A stretch of 6,566 nt of DNA from Aurantimonadaceae bacterium (GTDB lineage: Bacteria; Pseudomonadota; Alphaproteobacteria; Rhizobiales; Rhizobiaceae). Each line of letters begins with the position of its first letter. The first letter of the stretch is position 1. The stretch spans positions 1 through 6,566 of the forward strand of contig QIIJ01000036.1 of assembly GCA_003232595.1 (NCBI GenBank). The letters are read 5' to 3'. The position numbers and the translations under genes were made by a program. The notes below the pieces were generated by a model that ran no database searches, was not told the DNA's origin, and saw only the letters and a list, made by a program, of their open reading frames with translations. Below, in pieces: positions 1 through 6,286 of the stretch.

Positions 1-202
1 AATAGACCGCCCGACCATAACCTTCATCACTGATTTCCCAGACCGGGCGGGTAACCTCAGCTTTCTCGGCAGATAACCTGCGAACCAGAACCCGCATAAA
101 ACTCAACCGGGTTGGGAATGCTGATCCCATACGCGCTAACTTCATAACCTTATTGGCTGACCTTAACGGTGCGCGTAAGGGATCAGGGTTGGCAATGGTC
201 AT
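1..202 (-). CDS. Unrecognised conserved-looking protein, N-terminal part (runs off left edge)
   Basis: An open frame starts at ATG 202-200 and stays open to base 1, giving 67 visible residues beginning MTIANPDPLRAPLRSANKVM and continuing with a basic, Arg/Leu-rich segment, then a stretch with VTRPVWEISDEGYG. I do not recognise a domain. There is no obvious signal peptide or membrane segment in this part. The start codon overlaps the stop of the upstream M19 gene as ATGA (199-202), a typical translational-coupling arrangement, so it is very likely the third gene of the aldehyde dehydrogenase operon. Codon usage resembles its neighbours. The coupling suggests a role in the same catabolic pathway, but that is inference from position only. 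The gene would be expected to continue well to the left of the window. Confidence 0.75.
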   Translation of the reverse strand, partial: MTIANPDPLRAPLRSANKVMKLARMGSAFPTRLSFMRVLVRRLSAEKAEVTRPVWEISDEGYGRAVY

Positions 203-1161
203 TTTGTTTCCGGCCCAAACGACCGGTCATAAAACTGCAACCAGTTGCCTCCCATAATTGCTTCGGTCTCATTGCTGGAAAAGCCAACGTCGTGCAGGCC
301 TTTGGTTGGCAAACCAGTCTGGCTGATCAGGAAAACCGGCAGCAGATTTTGACCCCTCTCCATAGTCAGTGGTTTTAGACCAGCGCCCGTTGCGCATCCA
401 GGTAACGACACTATCGGGCTGATCCTGACACAAATCTGAACCAATGCCAAAATGCTCAACCCCATAATTTTCAGCCATATCAGCAATCATCTGACAAAAT
501 CCGGTCAAGGTGCAGGCCGGCCCATCTTTAAGATGATGCGGGTAAAGCGAAAAGCCGAGCATGCCACCAGCTTGCGTTAATTCCTTTATCACTGTGTCAG
601 ACTTGTTGCGTAGCGCTGGGTGCCGGCCGGATTGGCGTGAGTAATGGCGATTGGCCGGGTTGAAACTTCAATCGTTTCCAGCGTCGAGCGCTCACCGGAA
701 TGGCTCATGTCAATCACCAAACCGACCCGGTTCATCTCTGCAATGGCTTGTTTTCCAAACCGTGTAACGCCAGTGTCTTCATCTTCATAACAACCTGTCG
801 CCAGCAGGGACTGGTTGTTGTAGGTAAGTTGCATAAACCGGGCACCCAGAGTATGGCAGATTTCAATGAGACCAAGATCATTCTCGATAGGTGACGGGTT
901 TTGGAATCCAAAGAATATTGCTGTTCGGCCCTCTGCCTTTGCCCGGCGAACATCATCCCCGGTGCGCCCCTTGAATATCAATTCGGGATACTGCTCAAAC
1001 CACCGGTTCCACTGCTCCAAATTGAGCACCATCTCACGAAATGTTTCGTGATAGGCAATCGTTACATGGACGCCATGAACCCCACCTTCGCGCATTTGCC
1101 GGAGTATTTTCTCAGACCAGTTGGCATATTGCAAACAATCAATCAGTAGTGTTTCCGACAT
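199..1161 (-). pseudogene. M19 membrane-dipeptidase-like protein, disrupted by two frameshifts
   Basis: The frame from ATG 1161 encodes 190 residues (MSETLLIDCLQYANWSEKIL...) with M19/renal-dipeptidase landmarks: GFQN near residue 85, FMQLTYNNQS near 109, DMSH (His154) and ITHANP (His175). The 21-residue His spacing matches the zinc pair of renal dipeptidase. After HANPA (codons to 625) the conserved continuation HPALRNKSD lies one frame over from 622, carrying GGMLGFSLYPHHLKDG and FGIGSDLCQDQPDSV. Near 299-306 the frame shifts back, and the C-terminus KGLHDVGFSSNETEAIMGGN ends in TGA at 199-201. The first change is a net loss of 1 base (mod 3), the second a net loss of 2 or gain of 1; relatives as I recall them have a few more residues there. 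An SD (GGAG, 1170-1173) precedes the start, 5 nt after the dehydrogenase stop. The ligands HxD and Glu of classical dipeptidases are not seen, so peptidase activity is doubtful even for an intact copy. Sequencing error is the main alternative to true pseudogenisation. Confidence 0.85.
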
Positions 1162-1166
1162 TTCAT

Positions 1167-2618
1167 CTACTCCGGGTCGCCAGCATGAATGTAAGCAGTC
1201 TTGAATTGTGTGTAAAACTCTGCAGCACCACGACCTTGTTCGCGTGGACCTGAACTGGAATTTTTACGCCCGCCAAATGGTACATGATAATCGGTTCCGG
1301 CGGTGGGCAGGTTAATCATCACACATCCTGTTTCGGCATTGCGTTTGAAATGAGTTGCCCGGGCGATGGATTTGGTGAAAATGCCGGAAACCAGTCCATA
1401 TTCAGTATCATTGGCAATTGCCAGACCTTCATCATAAGAAGCAATGCGTTGAACAGCCGTGATCGGTGCAAACAATTCTTCCCGATTAATATCCATGTCA
1501 TTGGTCGTGTTCGTCAAAAGAGCGGGCGACATATAAAATCCATCATCAGTCAGTGAGAGCTGTTCGCCGCCGCAAACCACACCAACACCCTGTTCGCGCG
1601 CCCGATCCATCCAGCCAAGATTGGATGTAAGTTGAGATTGACTGACTACGGGACCCATTTGGGTGCCCTCTTGCAAGGCATGGCCAACTTTAATTTTACC
1701 AAGCGTTGCTGCCAGTTTTTCAACAAACTGATCATGCACTTTATCATGCACAAGCAGCCTTGAAGAAGCAGTGCATTTTTGCCCGGTGCTGGAATAGCCT
1801 CCGGCAAATGCACCGGCAACAGCCAGATCAATATCAGCATCGTCCATCACAACAAGAGCATTTTTAGACCCAAGCTCAAGTTGGTATTTGGTCAGATTAG
1901 AAGATGCTGCTGCCGCAACCTGAAGACCAACTGCATAAGAGCCGGTAAAAGTTATGGCGTCAATACCGCGATGACCAGCCAGACCATTGCCGATGGTTGA
2001 CCCCGGCCCCATAACCAACTGGAAGGCACCAACGGGCAAACCTGAACGCGAAATAATATCTGCCAGTGCCCAGGCCGAGGCAGGCGTCTGGTTGGCCGGC
2101 TTCCAGATCACCGCATTGCCATAGGCAAGGGCCGGTGCGATTTTCCAACTCGCTGTGGCTGTCGGAAAATTCCACGGCGAGATAACCGCCACAACGCCCA
2201 TGGGTTCGCGGCGGACATCAATTTCAATGTTGGGACGCACCGAATCCGCATTTTCACCGATTTGCCGCAACACTTCGGCGGCATAGTAAGTAAAAAACTG
2301 ACCGGCCCTATAAACCTCTCCCTTGCCTTCGGCAACCGGCTTGCCCTCTTCACGACTAAGCAAAGTTCCTAATTCCTCAGATCGGGTCATGAGTTCTTGC
2401 CCAATCATCTCCAGCGCCGCCTGACGTGCTTCAATGCTCATATTCCGGCAGGCAGGTAATGCCTTTCGCGCTGCTGATACTGCCTCTTCCAGCTGTGCAG
2501 AACTTGCCTGCCCATAATGCCCGATGATATCCCCAAGCTCTGAAGGATTACGGTTCTCAATAGTCTCTGAACTTGCCAGCCAGTCGCCAGCAATCAGATT
2601 ATCAAACATTTTTGTCAT
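1167..2618 (-). CDS. NAD(P)-dependent aldehyde dehydrogenase, 2-oxoglutarate-semialdehyde (2,5-dioxovalerate) dehydrogenase-like
   Basis: This soluble aldehyde dehydrogenase has 483 residues, the usual family length, and oxidises an aldehyde to an acid with NAD(P)+. From the chosen start I see the PWNFP motif with Asn150, the cofactor-binding lysine in WKPANQTP (Lys173), FTGS near 225, the general base Glu248 in LELGSKN, the nucleophile Cys282 in GQKCTASSR, and EELFAP (Glu381, Phe383). The C-terminal SSSGPREQG followed by EFYTQFKTAY resembles 2-oxoglutarate-semialdehyde dehydrogenases (YcbD type) by memory; the true substrate is unknown. Two usual glycines are substituted (ELGSKN for ELGGKN, FAP for FGP), a mild deviation. 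The frame is open to 2651, but ATG 2618 has an AGGAG at the right distance and begins with the family-like MTKMFDNLIAGDW. It is the first gene of the minus-strand operon and is divergent from the LysR gene. Confidence 0.93.
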   Translation of the reverse strand: MTKMFDNLIAGDWLASSETIENRNPSELGDIIGHYGQASSAQLEEAVSAARKALPACRNMSIEARQAALEMIGQELMTRSEELGTLLSREEGKPVAEGKGEVYRAGQFFTYYAAEVLRQIGENADSVRPNIEIDVRREPMGVVAVISPWNFPTATASWKIAPALAYGNAVIWKPANQTPASAWALADIISRSGLPVGAFQLVMGPGSTIGNGLAGHRGIDAITFTGSYAVGLQVAAAASSNLTKYQLELGSKNALVVMDDADIDLAVAGAFAGGYSSTGQKCTASSRLLVHDKVHDQFVEKLAATLGKIKVGHALQEGTQMGPVVSQSQLTSNLGWMDRAREQGVGVVCGGEQLSLTDDGFYMSPALLTNTTNDMDINREELFAPITAVQRIASYDEGLAIANDTEYGLVSGIFTKSIARATHFKRNAETGCVMINLPTAGTDYHVPFGGRKNSSSGPREQGRGAAEFYTQFKTAYIHAGDPE

Positions 2619-2678
2619 GTAGTTCTCCTGTATAAAAGCAGACTTCACCAAATTATCACTTCAATCAAACAGAAATTT
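2619..2678. promoter_or_regulatory. Divergent control region between aldehyde dehydrogenase operon and LysR gene
   Basis: The two genes point away from each other across about 60 bp of AT-rich DNA, the classic place for LysR-type binding and both promoters. A hexamer ACTTCA is repeated in direct orientation at 2642-2647 and 2658-2663. I could not find a convincing T-N11-A dyad or a well-spaced -35/-10 pair on either strand, so the assignment rests on gene arrangement. Confidence 0.5.
2625..2629 (-). promoter_or_regulatory. Shine-Dalgarno site fixing the aldehyde dehydrogenase start
   Basis: On the minus strand AGGAG is followed by AACTAC and one further base region before ATG 2618, a normal spacing. 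The upstream in-frame ATG at 2651 has no comparable site, so 2618 is the preferred start. Confidence 0.75.
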
Positions 2679-3608
2679 TTGCTATTTGTTTCAGAAAATT
2701 TGAATCTACGCGTATTTGTAACCGTTGCGGAAATTGGCAATATTAAAGAAGCTGCCGAAAAGATTTGCCGGACTGCTTCAGCTGTTTCCATGACATTGAA
2801 ACAACTGGAACAGGAAGTGGGTGGTCCACTTTTTGAAAGTGACCGGAAAAACAATCTCACTGCGCTCGGTGCATTTGTTTTGCAGACAGGCCAAACCCAA
2901 ATCAACAATTATGACAAAGCAGTTGCAACAATCAGGGCCTATGCGGATAATAAGATTGGCCACTTGACATTGGCCTGCGTTCCATCGGTCGCCGCCAATC
3001 TCATTCCGTCACTGTTGCCCGACTTCATAAAAGATCGCCCCGATGTAGAGATCGAATTGTTTGATATCGACAGTCGCAATGTCCGCTTGATGATTGAATC
3101 CGGACAGGCAGACATTGGCATTGCAGGTGAACCAAAATCCAGCGCACTTATCAAATTCCAACCTCTTTTCTACGATCGTTTCAAAATTATCTGTAACTCA
3201 ACAAACCCCCTGATAAAATTGAACAGGCCCATTCAATGGTCTGACCTCACAGAAAAAAAACTTATTCTCAACGGCGCCTCAGAAAAAATCAGCACGCCTG
3301 AATACAGGGTACTGTCTGACACAGCATCGATTACCGTCAGGAATGTGACTTCGCTTTTAGCACTGATCAACGCCAGCATGGGCATAACGCTACTACCTGC
3401 TCTTGCTGCCATCAATCTACCAGAAAGCGTTGTAGCACTTGAACTGGAAGACATTAATGTGACCCGTGCCGTTGGTCTGATAGAACGCCACAATACATCA
3501 CGCAGCCCGGTAGCTGCGGCATTTCATGAATTCCTGCTTGATGCAATGCCCGATTTGATCGGTAAGCTCGGCTTGTCTTTCTATAACTCACAAATGCACC
3601 TAAGTTGA
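2679..3608 (+). CDS. LysR-type transcriptional regulator
   Basis: This is a DNA-binding regulator of about 309 residues, normal for the LysR family. Residues about 8-66 form the winged helix-turn-helix (NLRVFVTVAEIGNIKEAAEK, then a recognition region with TASAVSMTLKQLEQEVGGPLFE), and a linker helix follows. From about 93 an effector-binding domain begins at GHLTLACVPSVAANLIPSLLP with the family signature ADIGIAGEP near 143-151. The gene is divergent from the aldehyde dehydrogenase operon, so it most likely regulates that operon in response to a pathway metabolite; this is inference from position. No ATG start is available: TTG 2679 or TTG 2700 are candidates. The second would give a start at (M)NLRVFVTVAEIG, which resembles canonical LysR N-termini. 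Neither has a strong ribosome binding site. No clear terminator follows. Confidence 0.9.
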   Translation: MLFVSENLNLRVFVTVAEIGNIKEAAEKICRTASAVSMTLKQLEQEVGGPLFESDRKNNLTALGAFVLQTGQTQINNYDKAVATIRAYADNKIGHLTLACVPSVAANLIPSLLPDFIKDRPDVEIELFDIDSRNVRLMIESGQADIGIAGEPKSSALIKFQPLFYDRFKIICNSTNPLIKLNRPIQWSDLTEKKLILNGASEKISTPEYRVLSDTASITVRNVTSLLALINASMGITLLPALAAINLPESVVALELEDINVTRAVGLIERHNTSRSPVAAAFHEFLLDAMPDLIGKLGLSFYNSQMHLS

Positions 3609-4205
3609 GTAGTTAAAGCAGTTTCTATGCATCGCACCTGAATGGCGGTATTTTCGTTCGCGAACCTTTTCATTTGCCTGCAAACTGATTTTGCCATTTT
3701 GGCCGCCTCGTCAAACTTCTGTCACCTTGACGATGTAGATATGGAGCAAGAAATTCGGACAATTTGCTTTGCTCGGAGCCACCTTCACACCCTCCACGGC
3801 TGGTGAGGTGGATTTGAGCAAAGCAAAGAGCTTTGACTGGTGAACCTGAGTAAATTTGTACTGGTGCTGATTAAATACATAAATATCAATCGGTTAAACA
3901 CCAATTGGCACCGTATAAAATATCACAACACTAATAATTTCCAATAGTTTCAATGGCTTGAGCAACCCCCGGCACCACCTCTTTTATCTTGCTATAGCCC
4001 CCTGTCAAACCACCCCACCGACATCCACATCAATCCAACAGCTCAATCACTCAAATGCCAAGTCGCTGCCACAGAACAGCGGTTTTTCGGATTTGAATTT
4101 TTACTGGTTCTTAATTATTTTTTGATGGCTACTCGTTTCTGCACATCGAATGCAACTCCCGCCTTTTCTTTTTGATGAGACGAATGGCAACTGTTGGACC
4201 GCTGT
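3609..4205. other. Long non-coding stretch between regulator and recombinase region
   Basis: I find no gene with recognisable homology here on either strand. The composition changes to AT-rich after about 3840, and between about 3960 and 4070 the plus strand is strikingly C-rich and G-poor. It contains a 10-bp palindrome GTTCGCGAAC (3656-3665), the large inverted repeat at 3763-3827 and an 8-bp palindrome CCAATTGG (3901-3908). It plausibly marks the junction between the chromosomal catabolic locus and acquired DNA, with decayed sequence, but I see no transposase remnant and no second copy of the tRNA-derived site found at 6080-6124. Confidence 0.55.
3763..3827. repeat. 12-bp perfect inverted repeat with nested second stem
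   Basis: The left arm TTTGCTTTGCTC (3763-3774) is the exact reverse complement of GAGCAAAGCAAA (3816-3827), separated by 41 bp. Inside, CCACCT (3779-3784) pairs with AGGTGG (3806-3811). A transcript could fold into a long interrupted hairpin. There is no following T-run on the plus strand, so it is not a standard terminator. It could be a small palindromic repeat element, a non-coding RNA or a protein-binding site. Confidence 0.7.
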
Positions 4206-4257
4206 TCATTGTTTCGCCCTCTTGTACAGAGGTATAATCCAACTTGCGAAACAATGA
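4206..4257. repeat. 12-bp perfect inverted repeat bracketing a promoter-like site
   Basis: TCATTGTTTCGC (4206-4217) and GCGAAACAATGA (4246-4257) are exact reverse complements, 28 bp apart. Next to the left arm lies a smaller hairpin, CCTCT (4218-4222) with AGAGG (4228-4232). A consensus TATAAT (4233-4238) sits between the arms. This arrangement suits an operator pair controlling transcription toward the recombinase, or a cruciform or mobile-element binding site. Confidence 0.7.
4209..4238 (+). promoter_or_regulatory. Possible sigma70-like promoter toward the recombinase
   Basis: A perfect -10 box TATAAT (4233-4238) is preceded 18 bp upstream by TTGTTT (4209-4214), a weak -35 matching only its first three bases. 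Transcription would start near 4245, about 230 bp before the recombinase start. The -35 overlaps the left arm of the 4206-4257 inverted repeat, which would suit repression. Confidence 0.4.
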
Positions 4258-4266
4258 TGTTGTGTT

Positions 4267-4464
4267 ATGGCCCTGCTACCCAAAAGAAATGGACGGCAAA
4301 AACTTTGTATCGGAAAGAATTCTGTTCAGCTTGAACTCTTTCCACGGCGTCGATCCAGCAAGTATCAGCACAAAATTATTCGTGCTCTTGCTCGCCATAC
4401 TGCCCGGCGGCATTTTCGTGCCTCTTGCGTTTCATCTCAAAAAGATTCAGAATCCAGTAAATGA
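4267..4464 (+). CDS. Possible small basic protein upstream of recombinase, hypothetical
   Basis: This ATG-initiated frame of 65 residues is strongly basic, with an Arg/Lys-rich core (LFPRRRSSKYQHKIIRALAR). It has no membrane segment and no domain I recognise. Its stop lies 12 bp before the recombinase ATG, within the recombinase ribosome-binding region, so it could be co-transcribed and coupled. No Shine-Dalgarno is visible before its own ATG, and a second open frame covers the same DNA in another phase, so it may simply be non-coding leader. If real, DNA binding is the natural guess from charge alone. Confidence 0.3.
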   Translation: MALLPKRNGRQKLCIGKNSVQLELFPRRRSSKYQHKIIRALARHTARRHFRASCVSSQKDSESSK

Positions 4465-4476
4465 GAGGAACGCAAG

Positions 4477-6123
4477 ATGACCAGAGTTGCTATATATGCG
4501 CGGTTTTCCTCTGATAATCAGAGAGATGCTTCGATTGAAGATCAGTTAAGAATTTGCCGTGAGCGGGCAAAGCGGGAAGGCTGGCAGATTATTGACAGTT
4601 ATTCTGACCGGGCTTTGTCAGGTTCAAATTTGTTGCGTCCAGGCATTCAGGCTTTGATGCAGGATGCACAAAACGGTCAATTTGATATTGTGCTGGCGGA
4701 ATCTCTGGATCGCATTTCCCGCGACCAGGAAGACGTTGCTGGTGTCTACAAACGATTTTCCTTTGCAGACATAAAAATAGTCACTTTGTCAGAAGGAGAA
4801 ATCAACGAACTTCATATCGGCCTAAAGGGCACGATGGGCGCACTTTATCTCAAAGACCTGGCCGATAAAACCCGGCGCGGCCTGCGTGGCAGGATTGAGA
4901 ATGGCAAATCTGGTGGCGGTAATTCTTACGGCTATGATGTGGTCAAGAAAGTGTCAGCGGATGGAACGCCAGAGCGTGGCGACCGGACGATCAATCCATT
5001 TGAAGCCACTATTGTTCGCAGAATTTTTTCTGAATATGCGAAAGGTAAATCACCCAGGAAAATCGCTCACCAACTCAACAAGGAGGAGATTGCTGGTCCT
5101 CGCGGGTCTCAATGGGGCCCAAGTACGCTACATGGCAACGTCAAGCGCGGGACTGGCATTTTAAACAATGAGATGTATATCGGGCGACTGGTCTGGAACC
5201 GGCTGCGCTATATCAAAAACCCGGAAACCGGCAAACGCGTGTCGCGCCTTAACCCGCAAGAGGAATGGATTGTTCATGATGTTCCCGATTTGCGAATTAT
5301 TGATGAAGATTTGTGGAAGGAAGTAAAAACCCGTCAAACCGGCATTCGGCATAAATTTGTGTCTGCTGATGGCAATGGACTAACGGCGATTAAACGCAAT
5401 CGTTATCTGTTTTCTGGTCTGATCAAATGCGCTAGCTGTGGTGGCGGATTTTCAATTATTTACCGGGATACTTTTGGTTGCAGCACCATGAAAAACAAGG
5501 GCACCTGCACAAATGACGCCCGCATCAATCGGCAAGACCTTGAAAGGCGCATTCTGCTTGCTTTGCGCGAAAATCTGATGCAGCCAGATTTGTTTGCCGA
5601 GTTTTGTGATGAATATACGAAAGAGATGAACCGATTGCGGACAGCGGCTTTTGGTGAGATCGAAAGCAATAAGGCCGAACTTGCGCGTGTCCTGCGCAAA
5701 ATTGATAAAATGATCGATGCTGTAGCAGACGGGTTTTACCAACCATCAATGAAACCAAAAATGGAATCGCTTGAGCATCGTCGCCTTGAATTGGAAAAGC
5801 AGTTGGAAACTGCCAAGCAACCACCAGCTCTTGTCCATCCCAATATGACAATTGAGTATCGAAAGCGGGTCAAACACTTGTATGAAGCACTCAAGGATGA
5901 AAAAACATATCTGGAAGCAAGCGAAGCCATCCGCAATCTGGTTGGTCAAATCATTGTTTCAAAAGACAAATTAGGCGAACCAGTTTTGAACCTGCAAGGT
6001 GATTTGGCTGGAATTCTCACCTTGGCTTCAAACAAAAAAGCACCCATGCATCGCGATGATGAACAGGTGCTGACATCGTTGGTTGCGGGGGTAGGATTTG
6101 AACCTACGACCTTCAGGTTATGA
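4477..6123 (+). CDS. Large serine site-specific recombinase (resolvase/invertase family)
   Basis: This 548-residue recombinase cuts and joins DNA through a serine nucleophile. The N-terminal catalytic domain (about 3-150) has YARFSSDNQ with the predicted nucleophile Ser11 and the active-site arginine motif DRISR (Arg79, Arg82). A recombinase domain (about 165-285) contains GILNNEMYIGRLVWNR. A zinc ribbon has CASC (Cys318, Cys321) with Cys335 and Cys344. A charged coiled-coil-like region (about 375-450) precedes the C-terminal segment. The start ATG 4477 has a good GAGAGGA seven bases upstream (4463-4469). Residues 535-548 (ending AGVGFEPTTFRL) are read from the antisense of a tRNA 3' half, and the TGA stop falls in the tRNA anticodon loop, so the true C-terminal sequence depends on the integration junction. 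Such recombinases are common in alphaproteobacterial islands; here it probably mobilises, or once mobilised, DNA at this site. No cargo can be assigned confidently. Confidence 0.93.
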   Translation: MTRVAIYARFSSDNQRDASIEDQLRICRERAKREGWQIIDSYSDRALSGSNLLRPGIQALMQDAQNGQFDIVLAESLDRISRDQEDVAGVYKRFSFADIKIVTLSEGEINELHIGLKGTMGALYLKDLADKTRRGLRGRIENGKSGGGNSYGYDVVKKVSADGTPERGDRTINPFEATIVRRIFSEYAKGKSPRKIAHQLNKEEIAGPRGSQWGPSTLHGNVKRGTGILNNEMYIGRLVWNRLRYIKNPETGKRVSRLNPQEEWIVHDVPDLRIIDEDLWKEVKTRQTGIRHKFVSADGNGLTAIKRNRYLFSGLIKCASCGGGFSIIYRDTFGCSTMKNKGTCTNDARINRQDLERRILLALRENLMQPDLFAEFCDEYTKEMNRLRTAAFGEIESNKAELARVLRKIDKMIDAVADGFYQPSMKPKMESLEHRRLELEKQLETAKQPPALVHPNMTIEYRKRVKHLYEALKDEKTYLEASEAIRNLVGQIIVSKDKLGEPVLNLQGDLAGILTLASNKKAPMHRDDEQVLTSLVAGVGFEPTTFRL

Positions 6124-6124
6124 G
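6080..6124 (-). other. Truncated initiator tRNA-Met (CAT) 3' half, attachment-site remnant
   Basis: On the minus strand the sequence gives an anticodon loop CTCATAA with anticodon CAT (6122-6120), 3' anticodon stem CCTGA, variable loop AGGTC, T arm GTAGG-TTCAAAT-CCTAC, acceptor strand CCCCGCA, discriminator A and encoded CCA (6082-6080). The A at position 72 and the overall match to bacterial fMet 3' ends point to the initiator tRNA. The 5' anticodon strand here is TCCGA where TCAGG is required, and no D arm or 5' acceptor strand (expected xGCGGGG) follows, so the gene is not functional. Identity that stops at the anticodon loop is typical of integrase att sites made from tRNA 3' halves. The broken end faces the tyrosine integrase on the right, which fits the displaced copy at one end of that element. 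Confidence 0.88.
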
Positions 6125-6173
6125 TCGGATAAATGGTCATTTTTATACATTTCTTACAATGGATGATTGTGCA

Positions 6174-6202
6174 TTAACATATTGTTTTAATTATGTTATA
6201 CT
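6174..6202 (+). promoter_or_regulatory. Sigma70-like promoter of the tyrosine integrase
   Basis: TTAACA (6174-6179) and TATACT (6197-6202) each match the consensus at five of six positions and are exactly 17 bp apart. Transcription would begin near 6209, leaving a leader of about 78 nt that contains the GTGACTACA repeats. A short inverted repeat ACAAT-GGATG-ATTGT (6156-6170) lies just upstream of the -35 box. Confidence 0.7.
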
Positions 6203-6243
6203 GCCATTTCCGTTTCCACCTGTTGACCCATATTCCCTTCACG

Positions 6244-6263
6244 GTGACTACATAGTGACTACA
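6244..6263 (+). repeat. Tandem 9-bp direct repeat GTGACTACA, candidate integrase arm sites
   Basis: GTGACTACA occurs at 6244-6252 and again at 6255-6263, an 11-bp period close to one helical turn. It lies in the integrase leader between promoter and start codon. Tyrosine integrases with an arm-binding N-terminal domain bind short direct repeats near their att site, so these may be arm-type sites and could also allow autoregulation. This is inference; binding by an excisionase is an alternative. Confidence 0.5.
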
Positions 6264-6286
6264 CGAGGCGGCGCATTGAGGAAATA

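Noticed and set aside
3581..3697. Short minus-strand ORF (38 codons) starting MAKSVCRQMKRF
   Set aside because: It overlaps the 3' end of the LysR gene, is very short, and matches nothing I recognise.
3763..3827. Rho-independent terminator for the LysR gene
   Set aside because: The hairpin is 155 bp past the stop, has a long loop region and is not followed by a T-run.
3609..4205. Second copy of the tRNA-derived att site at the left side of the recombinase
   Set aside because: I looked for the T-arm and acceptor sequence on both strands and found no match, so the left boundary of any recombinase element cannot be placed.
4244..4480. ORF of 78 residues with a hydrophobic segment, overlapping the recombinase start by ATGA
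   Set aside because: It begins at TTG without a ribosome binding site. The hydrophobic stretch looks like a phase shift of the basic frame, and the recombinase has its own good Shine-Dalgarno. The overlap is probably coincidental.
5946..6140. Minus-strand ORF with a VVGSNPTPAT-like peptide
   Set aside because: This peptide is the translated sense strand of the tRNA fragment, a familiar artefact, and the rest is antisense to the recombinase.
6080..6155. A complete functional tRNA-Met gene
   Set aside because: Only the 3' half is present. The 5' anticodon strand mismatches at two of five positions, and no D arm or 5' acceptor strand can be found to the right.
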